This document shows, piece by piece, positions 35,603-46,189 of a stretch of 64,000 nucleotides of DNA. Source of the stretch: Raphanus sativus (Eukaryota; Streptophyta; Magnoliopsida; Brassicales; Brassicaceae); NCBI RefSeq assembly GCF_000801105.2, contig NC_079511.1, forward strand, positions 21,475,792 through 21,539,791, in the 5' to 3' direction. The position numbers were made by a program, and so were the translations under genes. The notes under the pieces are model-generated. The model did not search any database and had not been told where the DNA came from. It saw only the letters and a program-made list of their open reading frames with translations. Position 1 is the first letter of the stretch. Every line of letters begins with the position of its first letter.

Positions 35603-35974
35603 ATACAATGATGGTAGGAATTGGAAGCTTTGAAAAAGGTAATGGAAACAATGTTGCAACACTCGGATTGTCAGAGATTTGGTACAGGGTGCAAAGACCG
35701 GATTATAAAGCTGACGGAACCACAAGCATGACCAAACTTCTCAACTGAATTGGAAATGATTCAAACGATCAAAATGTGCTACTCGGACTTCAAGATCTGC
35801 TACGTACCAAGAATATAAAAATGTAATAGTTGATTCATTAGTTAGGAATGCTCGTACTTTCCATAGATCATTATGCTACTTTGGTTGTTCTATTCCGGTT
35901 TGGTTATTCAGACCACCTCAAGTTTGAATAATAAAATAGTCTTTTGATGCCAAAAAAATAATACAATGATGGTA
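35603..35974 (+). mobile_element. 5'-truncated LINE, 344 bp, with 14-bp target duplication
   Basis: ATACAATGATGGTA is repeated exactly at 35603-35616 and 35961-35974. Between them the plus strand encodes the end of an L1-type RNase H/C-terminal region (MCYSDFKICYVPR, RNARTFHRSLCYFG, IPVWLFRPPQV, then stop), followed by a short 3' end CTTTTGATGCCAAAAAAA. The left 100 bases (from 35617) are less clear LINE sequence. Premature stops and truncation make it inactive. Confidence 0.85.
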
Positions 35975-36119
35975 AAAAATGACAAACTAGTAAAGGAATA
36001 TGATGCAGAAGTACCAATAACTGGTTCTTTATACAAAGCTTGCCGAGAACCTGTTAGAAATGTAGGAAAAATATAATTGGTCATTCAACATATATAACTC
36101 AAAATAGCAAAATTTGTTG

Positions 36120-36165
36120 TTGTTTAGACAATTTTTTTTGTTGGTAAAAAAAATTGTCTAAACAA
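36120..36165. repeat. Perfect 20-bp palindrome with 6-nt loop
   Basis: TTGTTTAGACAATTTTTTTT at 36120-36139 is followed by GTTGGT and its exact complement at 36146-36165. It may be a miniature inverted insertion at a poly(A) site; its nature is unknown. Confidence 0.85.
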
Positions 36166-36179
36166 TGACATGGTTTTGT

Positions 36180-38916
36180 GCACCTAAGAACCACCGTTAA
36201 CTTTTATCTTTTCAATGTTTCTGTTGATTCTTCTTAAATTCTTTCTAGAATAATCCACAAAAATGAATGATTCCTCATAATGTTTTATCTTCGGACCTAA
36301 TTTGTCTGCCATCACTTTTCAAAATATGCTGACTGAAGAACCACTGTCGCATAGTGCACATGGGAACTCAATGCCTTTTAACAAGTATCGTACCACAAAT
36401 TTTCAAGGATCACTCTACTTCTTTAGTGTAATCTTCTGATTCATCTTCTTTCTAACCTCATGGAATATCCTTTCAGTGTCCTGCTCAATTTTCTTTGTCT
36501 CTCTAAACAACATCTACAATCTGTGGGAAAAATAAGCCCTCCTTGAATGGCTTAATGATGGGTATCCCAAGAATCCTTTTAGTGAAGTTATCCATCTCCT
36601 TTTCGTTAGCTCCTCTTTTAAGATGTTTAGGAACCTTTTCTTTTTTTTTTCCTTAAGGTTCTTCTTTCAGTAGTATGATCAACTTGCATAGGCTCTGATA
36701 CATCTTCAGGTTGCTGACTGGTGTTGTTTATTGGTGTCTCTGGAGGTTTAGATGGGTTTCGAAGTGCATTAAGCCGGGCTACATTTTTGGTAGTTGCACT
36801 CAGTATGTGAAACGTGGTTGTCGATCGATGCTGGATCAATCGTCGTTGGATTCTCTCTGCCGATTGATGGGTGGCTCGTTATGCCGATCGATGTTTCTTT
36901 GTGATAAACGGTAGGGTTTCGGCTTGGGCGGATGTGGGTGACGAGCTGCGAACTCTTCATGAGTTATTATCCTTACTGTGTTGCATGAACCAACTGACTC
37001 CATAGAATCTGTCGATCGATGATGACCATTGTACGTCAAATGATATCCGTCTTGACTCCATCGGTAGATGTTCAATCCCTTGGCGGCGATCGACACCAGT
37101 GTAACTTGCCAAAGCTCATAGAGCTCTCAACTTTGAAATATCACTCTTGAAGCTTCGCATGCTTGACCACTTGTCAGAAATCATCATTTATGATAACATT
37201 CATGTGGTGCTTCAGTGTGTCATCTCCTTTCCCTTTTGTAAAGACTTCTTGTCTCTTAACAGCTTCTCATGTCTTAACCCCCTGCATCTCTAACTTCTTC
37301 ACATGTGTGTTCAAAGCATCAAACTTTGTATTTAGGTTGTTGTATGCAGTACCTATCTTCCCATTGAAATCTACTGTTAGCTTTTGCTGTCCTTCAAGAA
37401 CTTGATCAAGCATTGCTTCAATCTTGCTTTCTTGTGTTTTTTATGGTGGATTTTGGTAGGAAGAAAATCCATAAGCTCTGTTGTTGTAAGTATTTTTTTT
37501 AGGGTTTCTGGTACTGTGAATTTTGATTGTAGTTACTTCTCTGCCCATTACCATAGAAGTTTCTATTTCCACTCTGATTTCCAGACTTTTGATTCTAAAA
37601 ATTATTTTCATTGATAAAATTCACATCTTCCTCATTATCTATGCCATATACAGTTTCTGCATCTTCTTCAAAGCTAACTTACTTCTTGAGAAGCTTGTGA
37701 ACACTGTCTATTTTAGCTTTCACATCGTCCATATACTCCTTTCCAAGGGTGGTGGCCGATTTTCTCCTCTCCAAATCAGTGTTATTGGTGATGTTGCTAG
37801 ACGCCAAGTTTTCTATGTCTCACAGCTTTTTCTGGATTCCTAATGTTAAAATTTCCTTCACTAGCAGTGTCAAGAGCCATCTGATATGCTAGTGAGATGC
37901 CTCTGAAAAAAGTGCTGAGCAGGTGCACTTTATTAAATACATGGTGTGGACAATCTCTCTGATAGGACTTGAATCTGATCCAAGAGATTCCGAATGATTA
38001 TGTAGGCTCTTGTGTGAAAGTAGCAATTTTTCTCCTCATATCTTCAGCATATGCCTCATCAAAGAAATTACGCAAGAACGCGTTTTTGATGTCAGTCCAA
38101 GATGTAAGAGATCCTGGTGGTAACTGCTTAAGCCAGTGTGAAGCATCTCGAGTGAGGGAGTACTTGAAGAGCTTGCAAAGAAGATAGTCCTCATGGACTC
38201 CATTAGCTTTAATGGAAGAAACCAAATCCTCGAACCTTTCCAGATGGTCCATAGGATGCTCGTGTGGTAACCCACAACAGGGTGTCTATCCCATGAGTGT
38301 AAAGTACTGGGGTTTCAGCTCGAAATTGTTCCTCTGAATAGCTGGAGGACGAATAGCAGATTTGTTGGGTAGTATTGATCTGGACGGTTGTAGTCAGCCA
38401 AAGTTATGGGTCGAGCAGCCTCATATATGGGATGAGTGATGGTTGTAGCTATATCATCAGTGTCAAGGATTGCAGCCCCATGATAATATATCCTCTGACC
38501 AATGCATTACGCATATGACCATCCTGGTTATGCAGGTCTCCATTCACGTCGCAAATGAGAATAAGAGTTGCAACCATGTCTCGTGGTTGAGTATCGATTG
38601 ATGTTCGGTGTGAAGGGTCGATCGATGTAAGATGGAGAGTGTAAGAGTAGTTTCGGTCGATGGTGGTAGGCGAGTGCCGGTCGACAAACTGGTGTGTCTG
38701 TCGCTCGATGCGGAGCGTTTCTCTTTGTGGATTGAGCGTTCCAAGCGTGCGGGATCTGAGAAGAGTAGTGGTGTTTCCTTGTTGCTTATGGTACTGTTTG
38801 GCATGCACCTGAAAAACAAGAATTTTTATGAGATATCTTGAATAATATAAAAAACTTAGATTAAATCGGACTAGATAAAATCTAGTGGCGATCAAAGTTC
38901 TCCAAAGCGCCAAATT
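36180..38916 (-). pseudogene. Athila-like Ty3/gypsy gag-protease fragment, heavily broken
   Basis: Gag would form particles and the protease would mature them. On the minus strand the best gag piece (38252-37998) reads MDHLERFEDLVSSIKANG, LFKYSLTRDASHWLKQL and SWTDIKNAFLRNFF, the plant gypsy gag core. Farther along (36370-36320) EFPCALCDSGSSVSI is a retroviral-type aspartic protease site (DSGS). Flanking peptides contain many SIDRH/SIDT-type repeats (36836-37096, 38449-38819), coded by recurring ATCGATCG motifs. Many stops and frameshifts. No reverse transcriptase or integrase follows, so the element is cut near 36180. Confidence 0.8.
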
Positions 38917-40196
38917 TGATCACTCAAATTACCCTACATAGTGATTTATACTCTCTCAAATAAGAGGCCGAGTTGTTGTACGTAGGGATCAAATTTACGG
39001 GGAGCTAGGGCACACAATAAATCCTAATCAGCAGTGATTAAACTAAGACAGTAGTAAGAAAATAAATAGCAGGAATGAATAAGGTAGTTGTTCATTTGGT
39101 TGGATTGAGGTTTGTGAACAATAATAATAAAGCACTAAGTCTAGGATTTCTATTTATGTAATCATGATTATAATAGTAAGAGACTAAATTGCATGCAGGA
39201 TATTTAAGAAATAAACTAAGCAATAATCTATCAACTTTTGTTTTTCTAGACTATATATTGTCTAGATCTCATATCTCAACTGCCGTATGTCGATCTAGAG
39301 AAAATGTTGATCAATACTATTGATTGAGCATCAATCGATACACCTTTTGAATCTTCGATCGATCAATCTATAGGATTGTCGATCAATGATCTTCTAGCAA
39401 GATTTAGCGATCTGGTTGAATGTGTTTACTAGGTTTCTTAAATCAACTGTTGTCCGTTTCTAGCAATCCTAGCTCGAGAGAATTAATACTGATAATAGAC
39501 GAAGCCATCGCTTGCACCTAATTATCTAAGATCAGGGTTCTAGTTAGTTACTCTAGAACACAAGCAATAAGAACATTTCTATTGATTGATATCTCTAACA
39601 ACTTAGCAAAATTATATTTGGGGCTAATCATTCATAATCTATTTGAACCTTAAACCTAACAGATGAATTACTGAGATATAGTTAAGCAAATCATAAACAT
39701 AAATTTAAATTGCATAGGTAGAAATACTAGAGTTTCAATACAAGTTCTGGAGGAGTCTTGGATCTTCTTTCCTAACCCAATAAAAATTCAAAATATGTTT
39801 TCTGTGAAAAAGTAGAAAATAAGAAAGTGTCTATTGCCTAGAACAATGGTAGAACACTTAAATATTATGTTAAAGTTGGCCATGGGTATTTTTGTAATTT
39901 GTGGAAGAGTTGGGTTTTACGTTGGCTGAACCAAGTTGAGTTTTACGTATTTCACTGTCGATCGATGGCACATGATATGCACCGATTGATTATTGATTCT
40001 GAATGTCGACCTCTAGACTCGCTCAATGGTTAGCTACGAGTTTCTTCAATTTTTATCTCTAAAAGTTCCAAAATCACCAATTTATTTTAAATCACACTTG
40101 AACCTATAAATATGTTAAAAAGTTTCTAAAACATTATATATATATATAAGCACTTATATACTATGACTAATAATGGATAAAATTCATGGTATATCA
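38917..40196 (-). repeat. LTR of the Athila-like element, about 1280 bp
   Basis: In minus orientation it would start TGATATACCATGAATTTTAT (40196) and end GAGTGATCA (38917). TTTGGCGCTTTGGAG, a degenerate Asp-tRNA-type primer-binding site (usual TGGCGCC), follows. No partner LTR is seen in the window, so the boundaries are inferred. Confidence 0.6.
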
Positions 40197-40903
40197 CGCG
40201 TATTTGAACAGGAGAAAATATGTAAAATTACTATTTTCAATTCTAAAAATAGAAATAAAAAATAAGATTTCTCTATATTTTCTTTTAAAATAAAAGAATT
40301 CTATTATAAAGACATAGTAAATCGGAGATGCTCTATGTTGATTATGGTACATAAAATTATGTTATGCCACTAGACTAGGAATATGTCTAGTTAAATGTAA
40401 CTGAGATAACATGTAGTTATAGAGTTGAATTACGATAAAATTTATAATTTGATGTAATTCAAAGTAAAAATTATGTGATAAAAATGGTAGATTTATTTAG
40501 TGAGTTTGATGTGAAAATATGAGTTACTATATTTTCAAAATAATTTTCTAGTAACGTTTGATGTATACATAGTAAGTATTATTTAGAATAAAAATATAAG
40601 TATCAGTAATAATAATATTTAATAAAATAGATTAAAGAAACTAAAATAAATTTAATAAATATACTTAAATATATGTATCTATGTTATGACAGATGGTATC
40701 TATATATCTACATATAAATTTTGTATGTATAAGTTTTAGTTACCAAATAGACAGTTAAAATTGTGGGAAATTTTTTTTATATTATTCGAATGAAATAAGT
40801 TTGGAAAATTATTAACTGATATTAAAAACAAGTGAAATCAAGGCCTTGTTACATTTTATAAATTATTGATTGGCAAATTTGAATGCATGAAAATGGTAGT
40901 AGA

Positions 40904-40960
<57 letters not shown>

Positions 40961-42060
40961 TGTTACAAATTTAATAAGAAAGTAGATAAGATGAAATAAA
41001 AAAAATTTAAATTAACATAACATAAAGTAGTTAAATATATAATAACATATGTATGTCACTTGTTATTCTTATCAAACATAATTAACAGTTTTGATCATAA
41101 CTCAAACTAAATCAAATCTAATATATGTCAGCATGTCACCAAACAAAGCCAACAATAAAATTAAAAATATTGTGAAACGAAAATTTGGAATTTTTGTATG
41201 CGGTTCCATAAGTTGTTGCAATGAAAACTAGGATATGAAGATAAGTTATCTAGACTGTATAGAAATATCAAGCAAGATATGATGAAAGAAAACAAATAAA
41301 ATTGAAATACACCAATAAATTAATTAAAGAGATGAAAATAATTAATAAGGATGGAAGCTGAGAATGAGAGAGAAGACATGCGGAGAGATCACATGGGATA
41401 CTCTGCGCATTACCCTGCCCACCTCAAACTCCTAATCCGTAGGTTCTGTGAACAATACACATTTACCCATCTTTGGTTCCTACATTTTTATTACCTAACC
41501 ATCTTTCAATATGCACCATCTTTCTATTTTTTAGATTTTTATAGTCGTTTGGCTATTAAAAACTGACTAATATATTTCTAACTGTTAACTTAGAATTTTT
41601 GTGTGATATATCTAGACGAGGGAAAATATAATATCTCATTTAAAAAATAATTCTTCGGATACTATTTGATGGGAAACGATTTTAATAGAATCAGCAAGTT
41701 TTGTGAACCTAATATTTTCAGGGTCATTAGAAATTTCGTTCTTTTTTCGGTCATTAGAAATTTTACTTCAAACTAACATATGAAATCAACATATAAATAA
41801 AATGAGTAATCAATTAACGAAGTAACAAAAACCTATATAAGAAAAAATTATATTATCAGTTGGATATCATCTATCGATTTACATTATAGAAAAGAAACAC
41901 TTACAAAACAAAACAAAAAGCTTGATTTTCTTACTTTAGAGTTTTTTCTTTCTCTTGATTACATTATGTTGGCATATTTCTCGTTTAGCTACTAACAATA
42001 TGTTGTTATTAAAGTCACACCTAGCTAACAAAAAAAATCTCTTAAGCTCTTGGATGAATC
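40197..42060. other. AT-rich spacer
   Basis: No gene I can support. A 71-codon frame at 41351 has no domain or clear promoter. The only structured sequence is the AAT microsatellite. Confidence 0.5.
40903..40960. repeat. (AAT)n microsatellite
   Basis: About 19 uninterrupted AAT units; likely polymorphic. Confidence 0.95.
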
Positions 42061-42073
42061 CATATATATATTT

Positions 42074-42117
42074 GTGTTAGTAGACGTTTTTTTTTATCAA
42101 CGTGTTAGTAGACGTTT
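42074..42117 (-). mobile_element. Tail-only retroposon, 16-bp target duplication
   Basis: GTGTTAGTAGACGTTT is repeated exactly at 42074-42089 and 42102-42117. The insert is only 12 nt, GTTGATAAAAAA on the minus strand. Confidence 0.8.
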
Positions 42118-42218
42118 ACTAAGCTAACAAACTTGAAAAGTATTTCAATATCAACCAATAATATCTAGCGTCGGTGTCCGCATCTCATAACAGTCAATAA
42201 CATTATGTTGTCATCGAT

Positions 42219-42263
42219 ATCATAGGATTATTCTTTTTTTTTGTTCAAATCATAGGATTATTC
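42219..42263 (-). mobile_element. Tail-only retroposon, 15-bp target duplication
   Basis: ATCATAGGATTATTC is repeated exactly at 42219-42233 and 42249-42263. The insert on the minus strand is TTGAACAAAAAAAAA. Confidence 0.85.
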
Positions 42264-42409
42264 ATAATGCAAGAATTGACTAAACTACAATTCCAGGTAC
42301 ATGTGTCTACACTTGTGCGAAGATGGAGAGCATATAAGAAAAATATCTAGATGTAGCGCAAAGATCGATGGAGACAAGGAGACTGTAAAAACACATAAGT
42401 AGAAAGTGA

Positions 42410-42458
42410 GACCCCATAGAAAGTCTTTTTTTTTTTTGAAACCGACCCCATAGAAAGT
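42410..42458 (-). mobile_element. Tail-only retroposon, 15-bp target duplication
   Basis: GACCCCATAGAAAGT is repeated exactly at 42410-42424 and 42444-42458. The insert on the minus strand is GGTTTC followed by A12 and G. Confidence 0.85.
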
Positions 42459-42681
42459 TGATGTAAGTGTTTTGTGATTGTCGTCAGAACTTAGAACCGG
42501 AAAGGCAAATTCTTGACTTTCATTTCACATTGTTGCCATGTGCGTAGTCATATCTACCGGTGAAAGCTTGAAAAATATCTACTATAGTACTATGGAGCTT
42601 GAAAAAATATCTTCTAATAGTTCTTTTGTCAGAAATAGCATTTATACTTCACCATAAACGTGTCAAACCGATTTTCATCAT

Positions 42682-42738
42682 AAGAAATCTGTCTAATTTT
42701 TGTTCAAGAAAAAAAAAAGAAATCTGTCTAGTTTTTGT
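42682..42738 (+). mobile_element. Tail-only retroposon, 22-bp target duplication (one mismatch)
   Basis: AAGAAATCTGTCTAATTT... at 42682-42703 recurs at 42717-42738 with one change. The insert is TCAAGAAAAAAAA, here on the plus strand with the A tract against the right repeat. Confidence 0.85.
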
Positions 42739-42911
42739 ATTACTGAGCTATTAAAATTACAAGACCCAATTTCTACTGTAATGCTTTAGTCAGTCTACTT
42801 TGAATTTTCTTAGTTTTAGTTTCTATGGGTTTAGAGTGAGTCAAGTCTTCGAGATTCATGTAGGATATATACCCATCCCTATAATTTTATAAATACATAA
42901 CGAAAACATGG

Positions 42912-42958
42912 AATACATTGATATCTTTTTTTCTGTAGCTGAAATACATTGATATCTT
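42912..42958 (-). mobile_element. Tail-only retroposon, 16-bp target duplication
   Basis: AATACATTGATATCTT is repeated exactly at 42912-42927 and 42943-42958. The insert on the minus strand is TCAGCTACAGAAAAA. Confidence 0.75.
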
Positions 42959-42959
42959 A

Positions 42960-43530
42960 TATTACAATATAATAATAACTTTTTTTATTAATGATTGATA
43001 ATGATGAGCTAGAACATAAACTAGTTCATTGCCTAATTATCATCATGTAAATCATAGTCCAATGAAAATGAATTCTTAACTGTCCAATGACCTTTGACCA
43101 AATAAAAAAACTTTCTCCAGTGACCGTTGAACTTAAAACTACTTTAGCTAATCTTGAAAACTTGGAGATTACCTCACACAGTAAAATGTAATATTAATTT
43201 GCAATCTTTGTAACTAGTTATTTGTCAACGATAGTATTCAAATGTAAAACGATTCCACCAACTCGATAATACACTGTCTAAAAAGGTAAACTGGAACGGT
43301 TGTATCCAAGCACTTCGCATTATCTTTATCCAAATTTGTGGTAGTTAAACGAAAAACTACTGTGATATCAATTGAGTTGAAAACTTTTTGCATTGCTAAA
43401 TCTCATCCATGTAAACTGAATATTAACTCGGTAAACCGGTACTATTTTGATTTAATAGAATTTAAACTGAACTCAAAAGGTGAGAAATATGTAAAACTGT
43501 GTAAGTTGTGTGAAGTGTGAACAAGGGAGA
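42960..43530. other. AT-rich upstream region of the small gene
   Basis: No gene recognised. It may hold distal promoter elements of the gene at 43857. Confidence 0.4.
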
Positions 43531-43533
43531 GAT

Positions 43534-43753
43534 CACGTGGGGGAGGATAAGAAATCGAATTGATGGGTTCATGGGAATGCTCCTATCGCGGATCTTGCCT
43601 CTATTGACCACACTCTCTCACCCTTTCTCCAATATTATTTACTTTTAAATTCCGTTTACTAATTTTTATTTTATTATAAACTTTTTCTTCTTTTTTTTTG
43701 AAAAAAATTATAAGAAAGAGGTTGGTTTTGTGTTCACATGTGGTGTATAAATA
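43534..43753 (+). promoter_or_regulatory. Promoter elements of the small gene: G-box and TATA box
   Basis: CACGTG lies at 43534-43539 and TATAAATA at 43746-43753, about 105 bp before the ATG. Transcription would start near 43780, leaving a leader of about 75 nt. Confidence 0.6.
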
Positions 43754-43856
43754 CATAGAAGCCTCATCGTTTCCAAATCCAACTCCAAACGAGAAAGGGA
43801 AGAAGTAATTCACAGTTAAAACTAGTTTCATATACTTTTCTCTTCTTTAAAAAAAA

Positions 43857-44090
43857 ATGACTTCGTGGAAGAAAACCATTGCAACGCCATTCAAGAAAGC
43901 GGCGACGTTCTTTAACCAACCGCAGCAAACGCCGCACAACCGCCACGCAAACGCGAAGGCGAGAGAAGAACACGAGAGACGAACGGTGAAGGAGCTTCAA
44001 GGTGACGTCATGGCTTGTGGCTATGAAGATGTCCTCGTCATGTGGTCAATTCTTGACAAGTCAAACTCTTCAAACAATCTCTCTTCTTGA
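43857..44090 (+). CDS. Small conserved plant protein of unknown function (77 aa)
   Basis: Single-exon frame with a good TATA box upstream. The sequence starts MTSWKKTIATPFKKAATFFN, a basic amphipathic N-terminus. A charged middle follows (AKAREEHERRTVKELQGDV), then MACGYEDVLVMWSILDKSN and a serine/asparagine tail. The balanced codon use, much higher GC than its flanks and the defined promoter make it a real gene. The CGYEDVxVMWSxLDKS block looks like a conserved motif of a family of tiny plant proteins, but I cannot name a family or role. No signal peptide or membrane helix is visible. Confidence 0.8.
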   Translation: MTSWKKTIATPFKKAATFFNQPQQTPHNRHANAKAREEHERRTVKELQGDVMACGYEDVLVMWSILDKSNSSNNLSS

Positions 44091-44521
44091 TTAGTTTTTT
44101 ACAATGAAAATGAGAAAGTTTCCTCTCTTTTTTCTCACGTGTATAGCTTTGTCTTAGCCCGCCATGTCTCTCTTCTCTTCTCTCTGCTTATCTTTATGTG
44201 GTCGCGGCTTCTTTGTTTTCCTTTAAGTTAGATTTTAGTGAGTTTTTATCCGATGATTAGTTTTGATTCGGATGTTGTTAATCCCTGTGATGATCTAATC
44301 GAAATTACAGTGCGATTTTTCATTTGGTTTAAAATAAAAATAAGTCTTTTGATATTGGTTTACAATTTCGGTTTCTAATCTATGTTTTTAGCGGTTTACC
44401 AAACCATAGATGAAGCTAATAACCATAGAGATTATAACCAGTTTGATTAATATACGAAATAAATATAAACTGGGTAACAATGTAATTCATTAAAAAAAAG
44501 TGTAGCTGATATAAAAAAATA
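44091..44521. other. 3' region of the small gene and spacer
   Basis: T-rich 3' untranslated sequence, then AT-rich spacer; no other feature. Confidence 0.4.
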
Positions 44522-45446
44522 CTATATTCTGACCCGCCCTTAATTCGAATAATTTTGCGGTTTTCTGCGAGTTGTACACTAGTTTGTCGTATAATTTTGC
44601 ACTTTCACACTAGTTTGTCGTATATCTTTGTACCCGCTCCGCTTAATTTTGCGGTTTTCTGCGAGTTGTACTATAAAAAGGGCGGATATATTTTTTGTTT
44701 TAAATTTAGTTTTTATATATGTGTTTTTTTGTGATTATATTCGTATGTTTCTTTGTAATCATATTTGTGTATAAATCAAAATATATATTATTAAATAACG
44801 GTAATTTAAAAATTGATCCGGTATACGTTCGGTTAAAGATGGGTTGCGGATCGAACCCGGCCCGCTGACCCGCTAATCCGCTGGTTTCAATTTTGTTCTG
44901 ATCAAAAAATCTGATCCGTATAAACCGCAAACAAATAATTTTGTACCCGCTCCGCTTAATTTTGCGGTTTTCTGCGGGTTGTATTCTTTTAAACAATAAT
45001 TCTTTAATATAATAATTGTAAAGATATATAAAAATATATTTATAATAAACCTTTTATCTATTATCAAAATTCATATACAGTTATATATTTTGATTTGAAT
45101 AAAATAATATTTGAAACTTAAATAAGATATGGTTTGAAAGTTGAGGTCGGATCATAATTTTAATTTGTTTTTTTTCGTTTTGGTCAAAACAATACAATAA
45201 TTTAAATATGTAATTTCAATGCCAATCAAAAGGATTTATCATTGTCCAAGTTCCCGTTATTTTCTCATGATGGAATATTATTTATGAAAATGTAACATCA
45301 GTATTTATATTTTGAAACATCACATGTATTCTCATTCCTAAATAAGAATGTGGTTGAACGTTCTGTTTGAAAATATGTATATTTAGTTTGGGTTCGAAGA
45401 AACTACATATAACATATAAGCCTTATACGTATATCTATTTATTAAA

Positions 45447-45482
45447 TTTGGGTTTGTAAAAAGAAAAAAGTTTGGGTTTGTA
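45447..45482 (+). mobile_element. Possible tail-only retroposon inside Helitron A
   Basis: TTTGGGTTTGTA is repeated at 45447-45458 and 45471-45482. The insert is AAAAGAAAAAAG. Short repeat, so tentative. Confidence 0.45.
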
Positions 45483-45870
45483 CAAATTGCATATAATTTA
45501 TAGATCTTGTACAACTATTTGTTATGTATATTCGTTTAGTTAGTTACGTGAACATAAATCTATGAATTTTAATAGCATAAATATAAATTTAAAAATTTTG
45601 ACCTATGATAATGATATAAATCTATTTAGACCCGTTAACCTATTAAACTAATTGGTCTCGTGATCCGGAAAAGATCTTTTAGTTTTTATTTTTGTTTTTT
45701 CATTAATGGCATAATCGTTATTAAATCTTCTTCTTCCTAAAGACATCTTTTTAAGTTTCCTGCAACTTTTTCTAAGGTTATCATCCAAGTGTCTTCAACA
45801 ACAACTATAACTTATGATGATTTGTTATAATCGACTTGTTAGCTTTGACCCAAGTTCCCTGAAAAATTTA

Positions 45871-45914
45871 GATGAAACGTTTGTTGATCAAAAAAAAAGG
45901 ATGAAAGTTTTGTT
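45871..45914 (+). mobile_element. Tail-only retroposon inside Helitron A
   Basis: GATGAAACGTTTGTT (45871-45885) and GATGAAAGTTTTGTT (45900-45914) match at 13 of 15. The insert is GATCAAAAAAAAAG with the A tract on the right. Confidence 0.6.
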
Positions 45915-46189
45915 AGCTTTGTATGGGAAATAATCACTTATCACGATTGTGTTTTCTTATTATAAAAAGACTGCTAAAAAAAATAAAAAACTGTAAAAGA
46001 AAGTAAGTGATAGAACATGGGCCCCACATATATTGTATGCTCTTGATGAAAATAAATAAGTTAGTAAGTTACGTACAGTTAAATAATATTCTAGTGCAGT
46101 TATATTTACTTTATATGATGCAGTTATAAAATTTAAAAAGTAGATACAACTTTTATCAATAGGGCAAACTGCAGAATTAATAGAATAGA

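Larger units (their letters stand above)
44522..46189 (-). mobile_element. Helitron A of a head-to-tail pair, 1668 bp
   Basis: On the minus strand it starts TCTATTCTATTAATTC at 46189. It ends near 44522 with GGGCGGGTCAGAATATAG, where the expected CTAG has become ATAG. The terminal hairpin is split: its arms (ACCCGCCCTT-type, near 44532-44541 and 44672-44681) are separated by about 130 bp. The separating sequence resembles the element's own interior (TTTTGCGGTTTTCTGCG, also at 44955). The interior shares GATCCGGTAT-, GCGGGTTGTA- and CGCAAACAAATAATTTTG-type sequence with Helitron B. No coding. Confidence 0.75.

Noticed and set aside
40141..40150. Short TATATATATA runs as promoters
   Set aside because: Such runs are everywhere in this AT-rich DNA and have no coding sequence after them.
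41351..41566. 71-codon gene starting MEAENEREDMRRDH
   Set aside because: No homology I know, no promoter, AT-rich second half; probably chance.
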